A DNA stretch of 64,000 nt from an uncultured Akkermansia sp. (GTDB lineage: Bacteria > Verrucomicrobiota > Verrucomicrobiia > Verrucomicrobiales > Akkermansiaceae). The position numbers were made by a program, and so were the translations under genes. Shown one piece after another: positions 1-8,615 of this stretch (the first letter of the stretch is position 1; the number at the start of each line of letters is the position of its first letter). Under the pieces are notes generated by a model that did no database searches, was not told where the DNA came from, and saw only the letters and a program-made list of their open reading frames with translations. The stretch is from positions 186,001-250,000 of the forward strand of contig CAJKMG010000001.1 of NCBI GenBank assembly GCA_905200945.1, written 5' to 3'.

Positions 1-335
1 CCCTGGCCAAGGAACTCAAAGTGCCTGTCATCGTTCTGGCCCAGCTCAACCGCGGCCCGGAAAGCCGCACGGGAGCCAGCCTGGGCGTCCCCCGCATCTC
101 CGACCTTCGTGAATCCGGCTCCATCGAACAGGACGCGGACATGATCGGCCTGCTCTACCGCTCCGCCTACTATGCGGAAGATGAGGAAAAACGCCAGCAA
201 ATGGCCGGACGGGCCAATCTGCATCTGGCCAAAAACCGCAACGGCCCCACGGGGGACGTTCCGCTCCACTTTGAAGCGGAACTCATGCGCTTCTCCACCC
301 GTGAGGCGGATGAACACGACCAGGAAAGCGAATAA
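1..335 (+). CDS. dnaB: Replicative DNA helicase DnaB, C-terminal fragment
   Basis: The gene runs in from the left edge; the reading frame starts at base 3 and the stop is at 333-335, so only the last 110 residues are visible. They belong to the RecA-like helicase domain of the hexameric replicative helicase that unwinds DNA at the fork. The segment KVPVIVLAQLNRG followed by RISDLRESGSIEQDAD is the highly conserved end of the DnaB ATPase core, including the glutamine/asparagine sensor and the arginine-finger region. The tail is short and acidic. The start, N-terminal domain and Walker A lie outside the window. No strong terminator follows it. Confidence 0.95.
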   Translation, partial: LAKELKVPVIVLAQLNRGPESRTGASLGVPRISDLRESGSIEQDADMIGLLYRSAYYAEDEEKRQQMAGRANLHLAKNRNGPTGDVPLHFEAELMRFSTREADEHDQESE

Positions 336-364
336 AACCTCTCGCTGTCTGTGCCTGTTCTCTG

Positions 365-662
365 CGGATTAACAATCCGTTACAGGCTGAAACCGAAGAA
401 AATTCTGTTTGATTCGGGAAAAGTTACAAGTTTCTACGGTCATTGAAATGATACGTTCTTTCTACATGTAACTATTTCCAGAAAAGGGAATTCTCAAAAT
501 TTTATTGCAAATTTAAATACCGCAAAGGCCTGTTGAGTTTTCATTGGAAACCGATGATGCCAGTCGGGCTTGATTTCATGAAAACGTCCTCTGATACGAA
601 AGGAAAGTCTACGCAAGTTATTTTCTCTTAGAATCAAATCTTGACCCCGGATTGTTAAACCG
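365..662. promoter_or_regulatory. Candidate invertible promoter segment 1 (15-bp inverted repeats)
   Basis: The 391 bp between dnaB and the PEP-CTERM gene hold no gene. A 15-bp sequence CGGATTAACAATCCG at 365-379 recurs inverted at 648-662 (CGGATTGTTAAACCG) with 14 of 15 bases matching, bounding a 268-bp AT-rich interior. Just inside the right repeat is TTGACC (641-646). Seventeen bases later, outside the repeat, is TAGCAT (664-669), a plausible -35/-10 pair pointing at the gene at 727. If the segment flipped, the -35 position would read CCTGTA, so the present orientation would be ON. Inversion is inferred from the sequence only. Confidence 0.65.
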
Positions 663-669
663 GTAGCAT
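641..669 (+). promoter_or_regulatory. Promoter for PEP-CTERM gene, spanning right inverted repeat
   Basis: TTGACC at 641-646 and TAGCAT at 664-669 are separated by 17 bp, 15 of which are the right-hand inverted repeat. The predicted transcription start near 676 leaves about a 50-nt leader before the ATG at 727. Confidence 0.55.
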
Positions 670-726
670 CGCGGCAACGTCAGCATTTCTTCTGGCCTTA
701 TTGATCAAATTATTTCTGTTTTTAAT

Positions 727-1554
727 ATGAAAAAAAACTTATTTATTGCTGCAATCCTCTGCGGATCATGCATCTCCGCTAATGCCGCCAGCATGGTCAC
801 GGAATGGACCGGCAATGCTGGCCCTACGGAAGGCAACACCTATGAACTGGGCAATGCGGACAACTGGAGCAACGGTGTACCCGCCCGCGGCAACAACCAG
901 GGACCGGATGTAATTTTTAATAACACCGGAACCATCACCCTCAGCGGCTCCATGGTGGACACATCCGATGGCGGCAGCATTACTGTCACAGGCAACAGCA
1001 ATGTTACGGTGGGGGGAACCCGCTGGACGGGAAATGTCACCATTGGAGCAGGTTCCGCTCTCTCCCTCTCACAAGTGGACTTTAAAAGCAGTGACATCAT
1101 CCTGGACGGCACCTTCAACCTTGGTGTCTGCGGGATTGATTCCGGCGGCAACGGCGCCCGCCTTGTCTTCGGCATTGGAGGCATCATGAACGTCAACCAA
1201 AAAATATGGGGGGCTTCGGACTTCTCCGTTTCCGGTACGCTGGCCACCACATCCACGGATCTGGCTGCTGGAGAATTCCAGTTTGTTACCCGCACGCTGA
1301 TTACCTCCGCCGGCTTTGACGGCGGTTCCATTTCCCTGGGAGACTTCACCGCTGAAGACGGCGGAGCACTGACCAAGGCATCCGGAATCATGGAAGGGAA
1401 CGCCGCAGACTACCAGGGCCAGTACTATCTCTACACGGAAGACGGGAATGTCAAAGTGCAGTACGTTGTGGCGGGAGCCGTTCCGGAACCTGCTACGGCC
1501 ACCCTCAGCCTGCTGGGGCTGGCTTCCCTGATGCTGCGCCGCAGGCGCGCCTGA
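727..1554 (+). CDS. PEP-CTERM-sorted secreted surface protein
   Basis: A 275-residue exported protein. Residues 1-20 are a signal peptide (MKK, hydrophobic core, then ANAAS). The body is rich in Gly, Ser, Thr and Asn with alternating hydrophobic residues, consistent with a beta-helical or autotransporter-type stalk. The C-terminus has the sorting signal: VPEP at about residue 252, a short hydrophobic helix, then the basic run RRRRA. In this family the tail is processed by an exosortase-type enzyme, normally in bacteria with an outer membrane and exopolysaccharide; no exosortase is in the window. It sits downstream of a candidate invertible promoter and is closed by a strong terminator, so it appears to be a monocistronic, possibly phase-variable surface gene. 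Its ligand or role cannot be read from the sequence. Confidence 0.85.
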   Translation: MKKNLFIAAILCGSCISANAASMVTEWTGNAGPTEGNTYELGNADNWSNGVPARGNNQGPDVIFNNTGTITLSGSMVDTSDGGSITVTGNSNVTVGGTRWTGNVTIGAGSALSLSQVDFKSSDIILDGTFNLGVCGIDSGGNGARLVFGIGGIMNVNQKIWGASDFSVSGTLATTSTDLAAGEFQFVTRTLITSAGFDGGSISLGDFTAEDGGALTKASGIMEGNAADYQGQYYLYTEDGNVKVQYVVAGAVPEPATATLSLLGLASLMLRRRRA

Positions 1555-1577
1555 CCTTTTCTCCGGTCCTTTTCCTC

Positions 1578-1616
1578 AACAGCCTGTATGCCCACGCGTA
1601 CAGGCTGTTTTGTTTT
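1578..1616 (+). terminator. Rho-independent terminator of PEP-CTERM gene
   Basis: An 11-bp perfect stem AACAGCCTGTA (1578-1588) pairs with TACAGGCTGTT (1599-1609) around a 10-nt loop and is followed by a T-rich run. Its position argues against starting the next gene upstream of it. Confidence 0.85.
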
Positions 1617-1704
1617 CCAGACGAGTGACGAAAACGTCACGGAAAACATCTTCATGCCATTGCCGGGAATCCGTAGCATTTTTTATTATCTTCCGTTCGA
1701 CGTC

Positions 1705-2325
1705 ATGCAAGCCCACGCAAAATCACTCAACGAACGTTTCCGCACCCTCATCTCCCTGATTTTCGGTCTGGCTATCGGCTGTTCCCTGCTCTTCGGGAAG
1801 TCCCGCTGGGAAACGTCTCCGCTCATTGAAGAAAGCCTCATGCTCCTGGCCTGCTTCATGGCCGGCATAGGCGCCTTCGGGCGCATCTGGTGTTCCCTCT
1901 ACATTGCGGGCTATAAAAACAACGTCCTGGTTACTGACGGGCCATACTCCATGTGCCGCAACCCTCTCTATTTCTTCAGCTTCGTTGGCAGCATAGGCGT
2001 ATCCTGCGCTACGGAGACCTTCACCATCCCCCTGCTTACGGCGCTGGCGTTCGGAATCTACTACCCGTCCGTCATCAGAAAGGAACAGGAAAGGCTCACC
2101 GCCCTTTTCGGAGACGCCTACCGGAACTATTGCAGGAACGTTCCCTCCTTCATTCCCTCCCTCTCACGGCTTAAACCGCCGCCCGCCGCCTACTCCGTCA
2201 ATCCCGCCACATTCACGCACAACATTGTGGATGCGCTGTGGTTCATCTGGTTCATCGGCATCTTTGAATTCATCAGCGGACTTCATGAAGCCGGAATGCT
2301 TCCCGTATGGTTCCTCATTCCGTAA
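1705..2325 (+). CDS. Isoprenylcysteine carboxyl methyltransferase-like membrane protein
   Basis: A 206-residue integral membrane protein with hydrophobic segments near residues 15-35 and 45-65, a further pair around 95-125 and one close to the C-terminus. The segment VTDGPYSMCRNPLYF matches the conserved G-P-Y-x-x-x-R-N-P-x-Y signature of the ICMT / phospholipid N-methyltransferase-like membrane family, which binds S-adenosylmethionine. Acceptor specificity cannot be assigned. The reading frame is open from 1588, but that start lies inside the preceding terminator, so the ATG at 1705 (MQAHAKSLN) is preferred; 1654 is the other option. It converges on and overlaps the end of cinA by 11 bp. Confidence 0.7.
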   Translation: MQAHAKSLNERFRTLISLIFGLAIGCSLLFGKSRWETSPLIEESLMLLACFMAGIGAFGRIWCSLYIAGYKNNVLVTDGPYSMCRNPLYFFSFVGSIGVSCATETFTIPLLTALAFGIYYPSVIRKEQERLTALFGDAYRNYCRNVPSFIPSLSRLKPPPAAYSVNPATFTHNIVDALWFIWFIGIFEFISGLHEAGMLPVWFLIP

Positions 2326-3559
2326 CAGGCTCTTTTCTCCTGGCATCCAGAAGCCCCGCAAGCGCCCGTTGGGAAACCATCTTACGGAAAGATGAGCGGT
2401 CCCGCGGATAAAGCATCATCTCCGTCCGCGTCTCCCCCCCCCGGAAAGCCCAGGCAAGCCATACGGTCCCCACAGGCTTTTCCGGCGTACCGCCCCCGGG
2501 GCCCGCGATGCCGCTGACGGCGACAGCGACATCGGCTCCGGAGCGTTCCAGGGCTCCTTCCGCCATCGCTTTAACCACGGGCTCGCTCACAGCCCCGCAA
2601 CGCTTCAGGACCTCCTCCGGCACGCCCAGCATCTCCGTCTTTGCCCGGTCGGCATAAGTAACCCACCCGCATTCAAAAATCCCGGAGGCCCCCGGCACAT
2701 CCGTAATCCTCTTGGCAATCAGGCCGCCGGTGCAGCTCTCCGCCGTCGCCGCCTTCAGACCCTGCTGCGCCAGATGGCACACAACCGCTTTCTCTAGGGA
2801 TGCCCCCACAGGAGCCAGCACATACGCCCCGGCCAGAATACGCAAACGGGCCTCTCCCTGTTTCAAAGCCACCTCACTGCCCACCAGGCGCACGTCCACT
2901 TCCCCGACGCGCGCGCAATACGCCACCTCCAGACCCTCCACCTGGTGCAGGGAACCATCCACCAGATCCTGGAGATCGCTCTCCCCTATCCCTACCAGGC
3001 GGAACACGCGCAAATGAGAAATATCCTCATCCGCCAAATCTTCCAGAAGCGGCATCACGGAATGTTCCACCATCGGCTTCAACTCCGCCGGCGGCCCCGG
3101 CAGCAGGATGAACATGGGAAGGGAACCGCTGGCAGGCATCACCAGACCGGGCGCCGTGCCGTTGGAATTCTCCAGAACCGCGGCTCCGTCCGGAACCATG
3201 GCTTGCTTGAAATTACACTCTGCAATGGGAATCCCCCTCCGTTCAAAATAACTCTTCAAACTCTCCGCCACACGCTCGTCACGGTGCATGTCCACGCCGC
3301 ACACGTCGCACAGTGCTTCCCGGGTCACATCATCGCTCGTCGGCCCCAGCCCCCCGCTCACAATCACGATATCTGCGCGCCGGGAGCTCTCCCTCATGGC
3401 CTCGTTAATAGCGTACCCGTCGGGCACTACGGTTACCCTCCCCACGCGGAACCCTGCCTCAAACAATCTGTTGCCCAGCCATGCGGCATTTGTATTCACA
3501 ATACTCCCCAGCAAAATTTCCGTCCCGGTGTTGATCAATTCAACCCTGATCTGTTTCAT
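2315..3559 (-). CDS. cinA: CinA-family protein (nicotinamide-nucleotide amidase)
   Basis: A 414-residue protein, the usual length for full CinA. The N-terminal MoCF/COG1058 domain begins MKQIRVELINTGTEILLG and contains VSGGLGPTSDDVT and LLPGPPAELKPM. The C-terminal PncC-type amidase domain contains TAESCTGGLIAKRI with the catalytic Ser, and AVSGIAGPGGG. The family deamidates nicotinamide mononucleotide in NAD recycling and is linked to competence in some species. An in-frame extension to 3610 exists, but the conserved N-terminus begins at 3559. It is divergent from pyk, sharing a 112-bp intergenic region. Confidence 0.93.
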   Translation of the reverse strand: MKQIRVELINTGTEILLGSIVNTNAAWLGNRLFEAGFRVGRVTVVPDGYAINEAMRESSRRADIVIVSGGLGPTSDDVTREALCDVCGVDMHRDERVAESLKSYFERRGIPIAECNFKQAMVPDGAAVLENSNGTAPGLVMPASGSLPMFILLPGPPAELKPMVEHSVMPLLEDLADEDISHLRVFRLVGIGESDLQDLVDGSLHQVEGLEVAYCARVGEVDVRLVGSEVALKQGEARLRILAGAYVLAPVGASLEKAVVCHLAQQGLKAATAESCTGGLIAKRITDVPGASGIFECGWVTYADRAKTEMLGVPEEVLKRCGAVSEPVVKAMAEGALERSGADVAVAVSGIAGPGGGTPEKPVGTVWLAWAFRGGETRTEMMLYPRDRSSFRKMVSQRALAGLLDARRKEPVTE

Positions 3560-3671
3560 GCAGCCAGTATGCTCCCTCAATCGCTCCGTGACATGCAACA
3601 ATCCTGCCATGTATCATAAAAAACTTCATTTAAACGCCCCGTAAGATACATTAGGGGCACTGACAAAGACC

Positions 3672-5093
3672 ATGAACACACCTTCCCGGCCCCGGGCCAC
3701 CAAAATCATCTGTACTATTGGACCAGCAACAGACACTTCCGACATGCTGGGCCAGCTTATTGAAGCCGGAGCCAACGTCTTCCGGCTCAACATGAGCCAT
3801 TCCAAACACGACTGGGTCCGGGAAGTAGTCTTCCGCATCCGCCGGAAAGCAGCGGAACTGAAAGCGAACGTGGCCATCCTCTTTGACCTCCAGGGGCCTT
3901 CCATTCGCACGGGAGATCTGATGGAACCCTACCATTTGAAAAAGGGAGACACCGTGGAAATCCGCCTGGGCACGGCCAAGCCGGAACTTCCTTTTTCCAC
4001 CACGGTAAACTATGACGGCCTCCTGCAGGATGTTCAGGCGGGCCATACCATGGTGGTGGATAACGGAGGCATCCTCATGCGCATTGTGGAAGTGCGCCCG
4101 GACAGGCTCATCTGCGACGTGCTCACGGAAGGCGTATTCGGCTCCCGCCGCCACATCAACCTACCCGGCGTAGCGCTGCGGCTCCCGGCCCTGACGGAAA
4201 AAGACCTGGCGGACCTGGCCGTGGCCGTAGAATGCGAGACGGACTACGTAGCCATGTCCTTCGTCCGGGATGCCGCCCATATTGCCCAGCTCCGGGAACA
4301 CATCGACAACTTGGGAGGCAAGGCCCAGATCGTCGCAAAGATTGAAGACCAGCAGGCTGTCCGCCACATTGACGATATCATCCTGGCCGCAGACGTTATC
4401 ATGGTCGCGCGCGGAGACCTGGGCATTGAAGTCAGCATTGAAGAACTGCCCATCATCCAGCGCCGCATCGTCCGCCATTGCCACAGGCTGGGACGCCGCT
4501 GCATCGTGGCAACGCATATGCTGGAATCCATGATAACCCAGCCCACCCCTACCCGTGCGGAAGTCACGGACGTTTCCAACGCCATCTTTGAACAAGTGGA
4601 TGCCGTCATGCTTTCCGGAGAAACCTCCGTGGGCCATTACCCCGTACGCTGTGTGGAAGTGCTGGATTCCATCGCCCACCGCATGGAGTGCTCCGGCAAT
4701 CTCAACTTCGCGGCATCCGCCATCCTGAACGGAGACCGCCAGAAAGCCACCAAGGCAGCCATCTCCCTGGCGGACTCCGTGGAAAACGCCTGTCTGATCG
4801 TCTTTACCCGCCGCGGCCTGGCCGCCACGCAGGCAGCCGTCCTCAGGCCGGAACGGGCTGCCATTTTCGCCTTCAGCAATGACCCCGTCGTTGTCAGACA
4901 GCTTGCTCTGGCGCGTGACGTAACCGCTTTTGAATCCCCATTCCTGAAAGATCCGGCCCGCATGATTTCCACCGCCCTGGACCTGTTGAAAGAAAAAGGG
5001 CTGATCTCCTCCGGCCAGCCTGTCGTCATCCAGGGGGACAGCCTGCAAGGAGAACTTCTGGCAGACTCTATCATCTTTATGCGTGTGGAATAA
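3672..5093 (+). CDS. pyk: Pyruvate kinase
   Basis: A 473-residue cytoplasmic glycolytic enzyme converting phosphoenolpyruvate and ADP to pyruvate and ATP. The N-terminus RATKIICTIGPAT and FRLNMSH (residues 37-43) are characteristic. The active-site region VIMVARGDLGIE and the signature AEVTDVSNAIFEQVDAVMLS, followed by GETSVGHYP, are intact. The C-terminal regulatory domain is present. The stop codon overlaps the start of the following GNAT gene (TAATG), so the two are translationally coupled. Confidence 0.97.
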   Translation: MNTPSRPRATKIICTIGPATDTSDMLGQLIEAGANVFRLNMSHSKHDWVREVVFRIRRKAAELKANVAILFDLQGPSIRTGDLMEPYHLKKGDTVEIRLGTAKPELPFSTTVNYDGLLQDVQAGHTMVVDNGGILMRIVEVRPDRLICDVLTEGVFGSRRHINLPGVALRLPALTEKDLADLAVAVECETDYVAMSFVRDAAHIAQLREHIDNLGGKAQIVAKIEDQQAVRHIDDIILAADVIMVARGDLGIEVSIEELPIIQRRIVRHCHRLGRRCIVATHMLESMITQPTPTRAEVTDVSNAIFEQVDAVMLSGETSVGHYPVRCVEVLDSIAHRMECSGNLNFAASAILNGDRQKATKAAISLADSVENACLIVFTRRGLAATQAAVLRPERAAIFAFSNDPVVVRQLALARDVTAFESPFLKDPARMISTALDLLKEKGLISSGQPVVIQGDSLQGELLADSIIFMRVE

Positions 5094-5608
5094 TGGCCCG
5101 CACATTCCATGTGAAGAAGGAAACAGCCGTGTGGCCGCCGCCCGCCCCCCTCAGGGAACTTCTGCTGGATGCGGATCCGGACGAACGCCGGATAGCGGAT
5201 CATCTGGCCCACGGCGAACTTTACGTCGCAAGGAATTGCGGCACTATCGCCGGAGTCATTGTTATCCGGCAGACAGGGGGAAATACATGGGAAATCATGA
5301 ACTGTTCCGTAGCTCCCGGATACAGAAAGCAGCGTTGCGGAACATGCTTGGTGCAACACGCCCTGAACATCATCAGAAACAAGGGAGGCCGGCATGTGGA
5401 AGTGGGAACGTCTGACGCATCTCCGGGGCCTATGGCCCTGTACGAAAGCTGTGGATTCCAGGTTTCAGGAATCATCAAAAACCATTTTACGGACAACTAT
5501 CCGGAACCCGTCTGGGACAACGGTGTGCAATGCATTGACATGATACGCATGCGCACGGAACTCTCCCAGCAGAAAGGGAAAATGCCGCGGCCCTCTCAGA
5601 AGGCATAA
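5093..5608 (+). CDS. GNAT-family N-acetyltransferase
   Basis: A 171-residue protein with the GNAT acetyl-CoA fold. Strand beta4 (MNCSVAPGYRKQRCGTCLVQHAL) carries the Q/R-x-x-G-x-G/A type phosphopantetheine loop, here with Cys in it (RKQRCGT). GPMALYESCGFQVSG is the late A-Y-x-x-x-G-F motif. The substrate is unknown. The ATG overlaps the pyk stop by one base. The 3' end overlaps the convergent beta-barrel gene by 13 bp. Confidence 0.85.
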   Translation: MARTFHVKKETAVWPPPAPLRELLLDADPDERRIADHLAHGELYVARNCGTIAGVIVIRQTGGNTWEIMNCSVAPGYRKQRCGTCLVQHALNIIRNKGGRHVEVGTSDASPGPMALYESCGFQVSGIIKNHFTDNYPEPVWDNGVQCIDMIRMRTELSQQKGKMPRPSQKA

Positions 5609-6423
5609 ACCAGGCTGACTCCCGTCACCCAGCTATTTCCCTTCACCAGCATTCTTCCATATACCCGGTTTACCCCGTGAGCCCCCTTGCCGAGCCAGTG
5701 CAATCCTACGAACGGCTCCATAAAAACATGTCCGGACAAACGATAACTCGCCGTCACTCTGAAATACAGGGACTGCCAGCCGTTACTGCCGGAAGGCCAA
5801 TAGGAAGAACTCAGTACCGCGCCGAACTTAAACCCCAGGTAAAGATTTTCTGTCATCCGGAAATCCGACCCCGTGCACATATCAAACCACCATCCCGTAA
5901 TACCGTAAAAAGAATAAGCGGCACTCCCCTGCGCATAAAAACCGGGCAGAAACCCCAGATCATGGCGCAAAATCAGAGCCGTCTCATAGGTTGTTCCGCC
6001 GTTGCCGAACAAACGTTCGGAAGCGAATCCCGCCAGTCCGCCGTCATTCGCACGGAAAGACAATGCTGCGTAAGACCCCTTCCCGAATTTCCGTTGAAGA
6101 CCGACATCCACCATTGTCTCATTCTCCAGATCAACCGCCGGATGTCCCAGAAAAATCTCCTCATTCAAGGCCAGAATCAGTGAATAGCGGTCATTCAGGT
6201 CGCTTCTCAAATCCAGACGCAGGGGAGCGACAGGATTGCAACCGCCGGGAATCAGTCCACGGAACTCGTAATTTGTGGAATATCCGGCTTTCAGGCTGCC
6301 GCTGACTGGTCTTAAGGCGGGTTCGAAAGGAATCTCCGGAACACGTAATTCCGCCGAAGAAACGGAAATAAGACCGGCGGCGGTCATGCCCGCTCCAAGA
6401 AGAAAACAAAAGAAGAACTTCAT
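5596..6423 (-). CDS. Outer-membrane beta-barrel-like protein, paralogue 3
   Basis: A 275-residue exported protein. Starting at 6423, MKFFFCFLLGAGMTAAGLIS is a signal peptide ending near SSA. The rest alternates aromatic and polar residues and ends in VSLVYAF, the terminal-Phe signature of outer-membrane barrels. GYSTNYEFRGLIPGG near residue 50 corresponds to GYASNYxCRGIVASH in the two upstream paralogues, and FYGITGWWFDM corresponds to their FQGVTGWWFQP. It is the most diverged member of the three. An in-frame extension to 6483 lacks a signal peptide and is disfavoured. Function unknown; a porin or structural barrel is a guess. Confidence 0.7.
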   Translation of the reverse strand: MKFFFCFLLGAGMTAAGLISVSSAELRVPEIPFEPALRPVSGSLKAGYSTNYEFRGLIPGGCNPVAPLRLDLRSDLNDRYSLILALNEEIFLGHPAVDLENETMVDVGLQRKFGKGSYAALSFRANDGGLAGFASERLFGNGGTTYETALILRHDLGFLPGFYAQGSAAYSFYGITGWWFDMCTGSDFRMTENLYLGFKFGAVLSSSYWPSGSNGWQSLYFRVTASYRLSGHVFMEPFVGLHWLGKGAHGVNRVYGRMLVKGNSWVTGVSLVYAF

Positions 6424-6539
6424 AACATCAAAATTCCGCATGAGCACATTCTGGGTAAAAAAACGCACCTTGGCAACAAACAAGCGCGGCGAATTTCTCC
6501 GCTTCGCTTGGAAACACCATTTAATTCAAACTTCCGGGT

Positions 6540-7463
6540 TCAGAAAGAATAGACGAAGCTGGCGCCAGCCACCACGCCGAAGTTCTTGTAAGGCTTGTCT
6601 CCCCTGTCTGTAGCGCGGTTAGCTTTCAAAGCACCTTCTCCGGCCCAGTTAAAGCTGACAAAAGGAACAAAAGACAGGTTCTTCATTCCCAGCCTCACCG
6701 GAAGTTCTGCCTTCACCCACCAGGCCTGAGAGCCGTTTGACATAAAAAGAGACTTATTATCAAAATAAGAAGAAGTGGCAGACACCCCGGCGCTCAATAC
6801 GAAATCGGCGGAAGAACAAATGGACGTCTGATAACTCAAATACGGCTGGAACCACCAGCCGGTCACGCCCTGGAAAGCATAACTTGCAGTCACTCCGACA
6901 AACCAGTTCTTGGTCAAATCGTAATCCAAAGTCAGATAAAATTCCTGAACGACAGAATGGGCATTCCTCCTATACACATCTTCATCACTCATCCAGGTAC
7001 TGTTATAATCATATCTGACAAGATTCCCAAGCAAACCGCCGTGAATCAGATTCCAGCCAAGCGTCGTGGACAAATTGTTCAGCAAACCGTTCCTGTTCTT
7101 CCACCCAAAATTGAAATGGGTCTCATTATGAAAAGAAAAATCCCTTTCCCCTGCCATGTGATGCCCCGAAATCAGAGACGTATAGGATGCCGACCCAGCA
7201 ATGGAATTGCAATCATTCAGCTTGCAATTCAAATTCACCCCGGCGGGAATGGCTCCATCCCCCTCCGCCAGGGAATGAGAAGCCACAATACCACGGCATA
7301 TATAGTTGGAAGCGTACCCGGCATATACATTCCCGGAGAAGCAAGCCTCTGTCGCCACGAGAACGGAAGCCGAAGAAGAAGCCTTAACGGAAGTTCCTGC
7401 AAAAGCGGAAGCGGCAAGAGAAAGCGCCGCTCCCGCAATACTAACAAAATTTCTGAGTTGCAT
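6540..7463 (-). CDS. Outer-membrane beta-barrel-like protein, paralogue 2
   Basis: About 307 residues with a signal peptide (MQLRNFVSIAGAALSLAASA) and terminal VVAGASFVYSF. It is closely related to the next upstream gene: TLGWNLIHGGLLGN, GVTGWWFQPYLSYQ and FVSFNWAGEGALK are nearly the same in both. Relative to that copy it has an extra short stretch around residue 150 (DYNSTWMSDEDVYRRN). Start codons at 7463 and 7466 are adjacent. This is a clear tandem duplication; the protein is predicted to sit in the outer membrane. Function not recognised. Confidence 0.75.
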   Translation of the reverse strand: MQLRNFVSIAGAALSLAASAFAGTSVKASSSASVLVATEACFSGNVYAGYASNYICRGIVASHSLAEGDGAIPAGVNLNCKLNDCNSIAGSASYTSLISGHHMAGERDFSFHNETHFNFGWKNRNGLLNNLSTTLGWNLIHGGLLGNLVRYDYNSTWMSDEDVYRRNAHSVVQEFYLTLDYDLTKNWFVGVTASYAFQGVTGWWFQPYLSYQTSICSSADFVLSAGVSATSSYFDNKSLFMSNGSQAWWVKAELPVRLGMKNLSFVPFVSFNWAGEGALKANRATDRGDKPYKNFGVVAGASFVYSF

Positions 7464-7540
7464 CATCACTAACTGAATGAACATTGGGATATGGCGCACC
7501 GTAAAAAACGGAATTCATGGAGAACTTATGCCCCGCTATC

Positions 7541-7574
7541 AATAAAAAGGTGCGGCGGATCCTCCGCCGCACCT
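7541..7574 (-). terminator. Terminator downstream of barrel paralogue 1
   Basis: A perfect 11-bp GC-rich stem, AGGTGCGGCGG (7548-7558) with CCGCCGCACCT (7564-7574), is followed on the minus strand by a T run (plus-strand AATAAAAA, 7541-7548). Confidence 0.9.
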
Positions 7575-7605
7575 GAAAACACGATTCTATCGTAGGCCGG
7601 ATGGC

Positions 7606-8490
7606 TTAGAAAGAATAGACGAGGCTGGCGCCAGCCACCACGCCGAAGTTCTTGTAAGGCTTGTCTCCCTTATCCAGGCCCTTATTGACCTTCAACGCGC
7701 CGCAGCCGGCCCAGTTGAAGCTGACAAAAGGCACAAGGGAGAGATTCTTCACTCCCAGCTTCACCGGAAGTTCAGCTTTCACCCACCAGGCCTGAGCACC
7801 ATTGGCCTGCTCAAACGCAGCGCCAAAATAGCTGGACGTGGCAGACATCCCAGCCGTGACGACAATGTCCGTAACAGGGCAGAGGGCTGCCTTGTAGCCA
7901 ACGTAGGGCTGGAACCACCAGCCGGTCATGCCCTGGAAGGCATAGCTCGTGGTCACGCCGGCAAACCAGTTCTTGGTCAGATCATAGTTCAGGTTCAGGT
8001 AAAACTCCTGCGTGACGGAATGAGCATGGTCGAGCTTGGCAAAGCTTCCCAGCAGGCCGCCATGAATCAGATTCCAGCCAAGCGTCGTGGACAGATTGTT
8101 CAACAAACCGTCCTTATTCTGCCAGCCGAGATTGAAATTGGTCTCATTATGGAAAGAAGTATCCCTGTCTCCCATGAGATGGTGGCCTGAAGTCAAGGTT
8201 GTATAAGAAGCGGAAGCGACGATGGAGTTGGCATCGCACAGCTTGTAATTCAAATTGACACCAGCAGGGATAACGCTATCCCCTTCCGCCAGCGCGTGGG
8301 AAGCCACAATACCGCGGCAGGTGTAATTGGAAGCGTATCCGGCGTAAATATCGCCGGACAGCGGGCTGGGAGTCGCCACAGGAGCGGGAACCGGAGTCGG
8401 AGCAACAATCTTGACGGGAGTCCCCGCAAGAGCGGCTCCGGCAAAGGATGCCACAACTGCCGCAACACTGATGATGTTCTTGGTTTGCAT
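7606..8490 (-). CDS. Outer-membrane beta-barrel-like protein, paralogue 1
   Basis: A 294-residue exported protein with a signal peptide (MQTKNIISVAAVVASFAGAA, cleavage near ALAG), a short Pro/Val/Ala-rich linker (PTPVPAPVATPSPL), then a barrel-like body ending in GVVAGASLVYSF. The GYASNYTCRGIVASH motif and TLGWNLIHGGLLG are shared with paralogue 2. It has its own terminator, so it can be expressed separately from the copy downstream. The terminal aromatic residue and alternating strands support an outer-membrane location. No known family could be named with confidence. Confidence 0.75.
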   Translation of the reverse strand: MQTKNIISVAAVVASFAGAALAGTPVKIVAPTPVPAPVATPSPLSGDIYAGYASNYTCRGIVASHALAEGDSVIPAGVNLNYKLCDANSIVASASYTTLTSGHHLMGDRDTSFHNETNFNLGWQNKDGLLNNLSTTLGWNLIHGGLLGSFAKLDHAHSVTQEFYLNLNYDLTKNWFAGVTTSYAFQGMTGWWFQPYVGYKAALCPVTDIVVTAGMSATSSYFGAAFEQANGAQAWWVKAELPVKLGVKNLSLVPFVSFNWAGCGALKVNKGLDKGDKPYKNFGVVAGASLVYSF

Positions 8491-8615
8491 GACTATTACT
8501 TGGTTAGGGTATTAATTGTTGATTTGCTAACATGGAAAGAAAAATGCTTTTTTCCCCCTTGTTAAGAAAAGTGAAACATTTTCGTCACAAAAGTAAAGCA
8601 TTTTCTCTCCGCACG

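Noticed and set aside
336..726. tRNA or known small RNA in the dnaB-PEP-CTERM gap
   Set aside because: No cloverleaf, no conserved RNA motif; the region is better explained by the inverted repeats and promoter.
7548..7574. Perfect palindrome considered as a mobile-element end
   Set aside because: No transposase or direct repeats; the T run on the minus strand marks it as a terminator.
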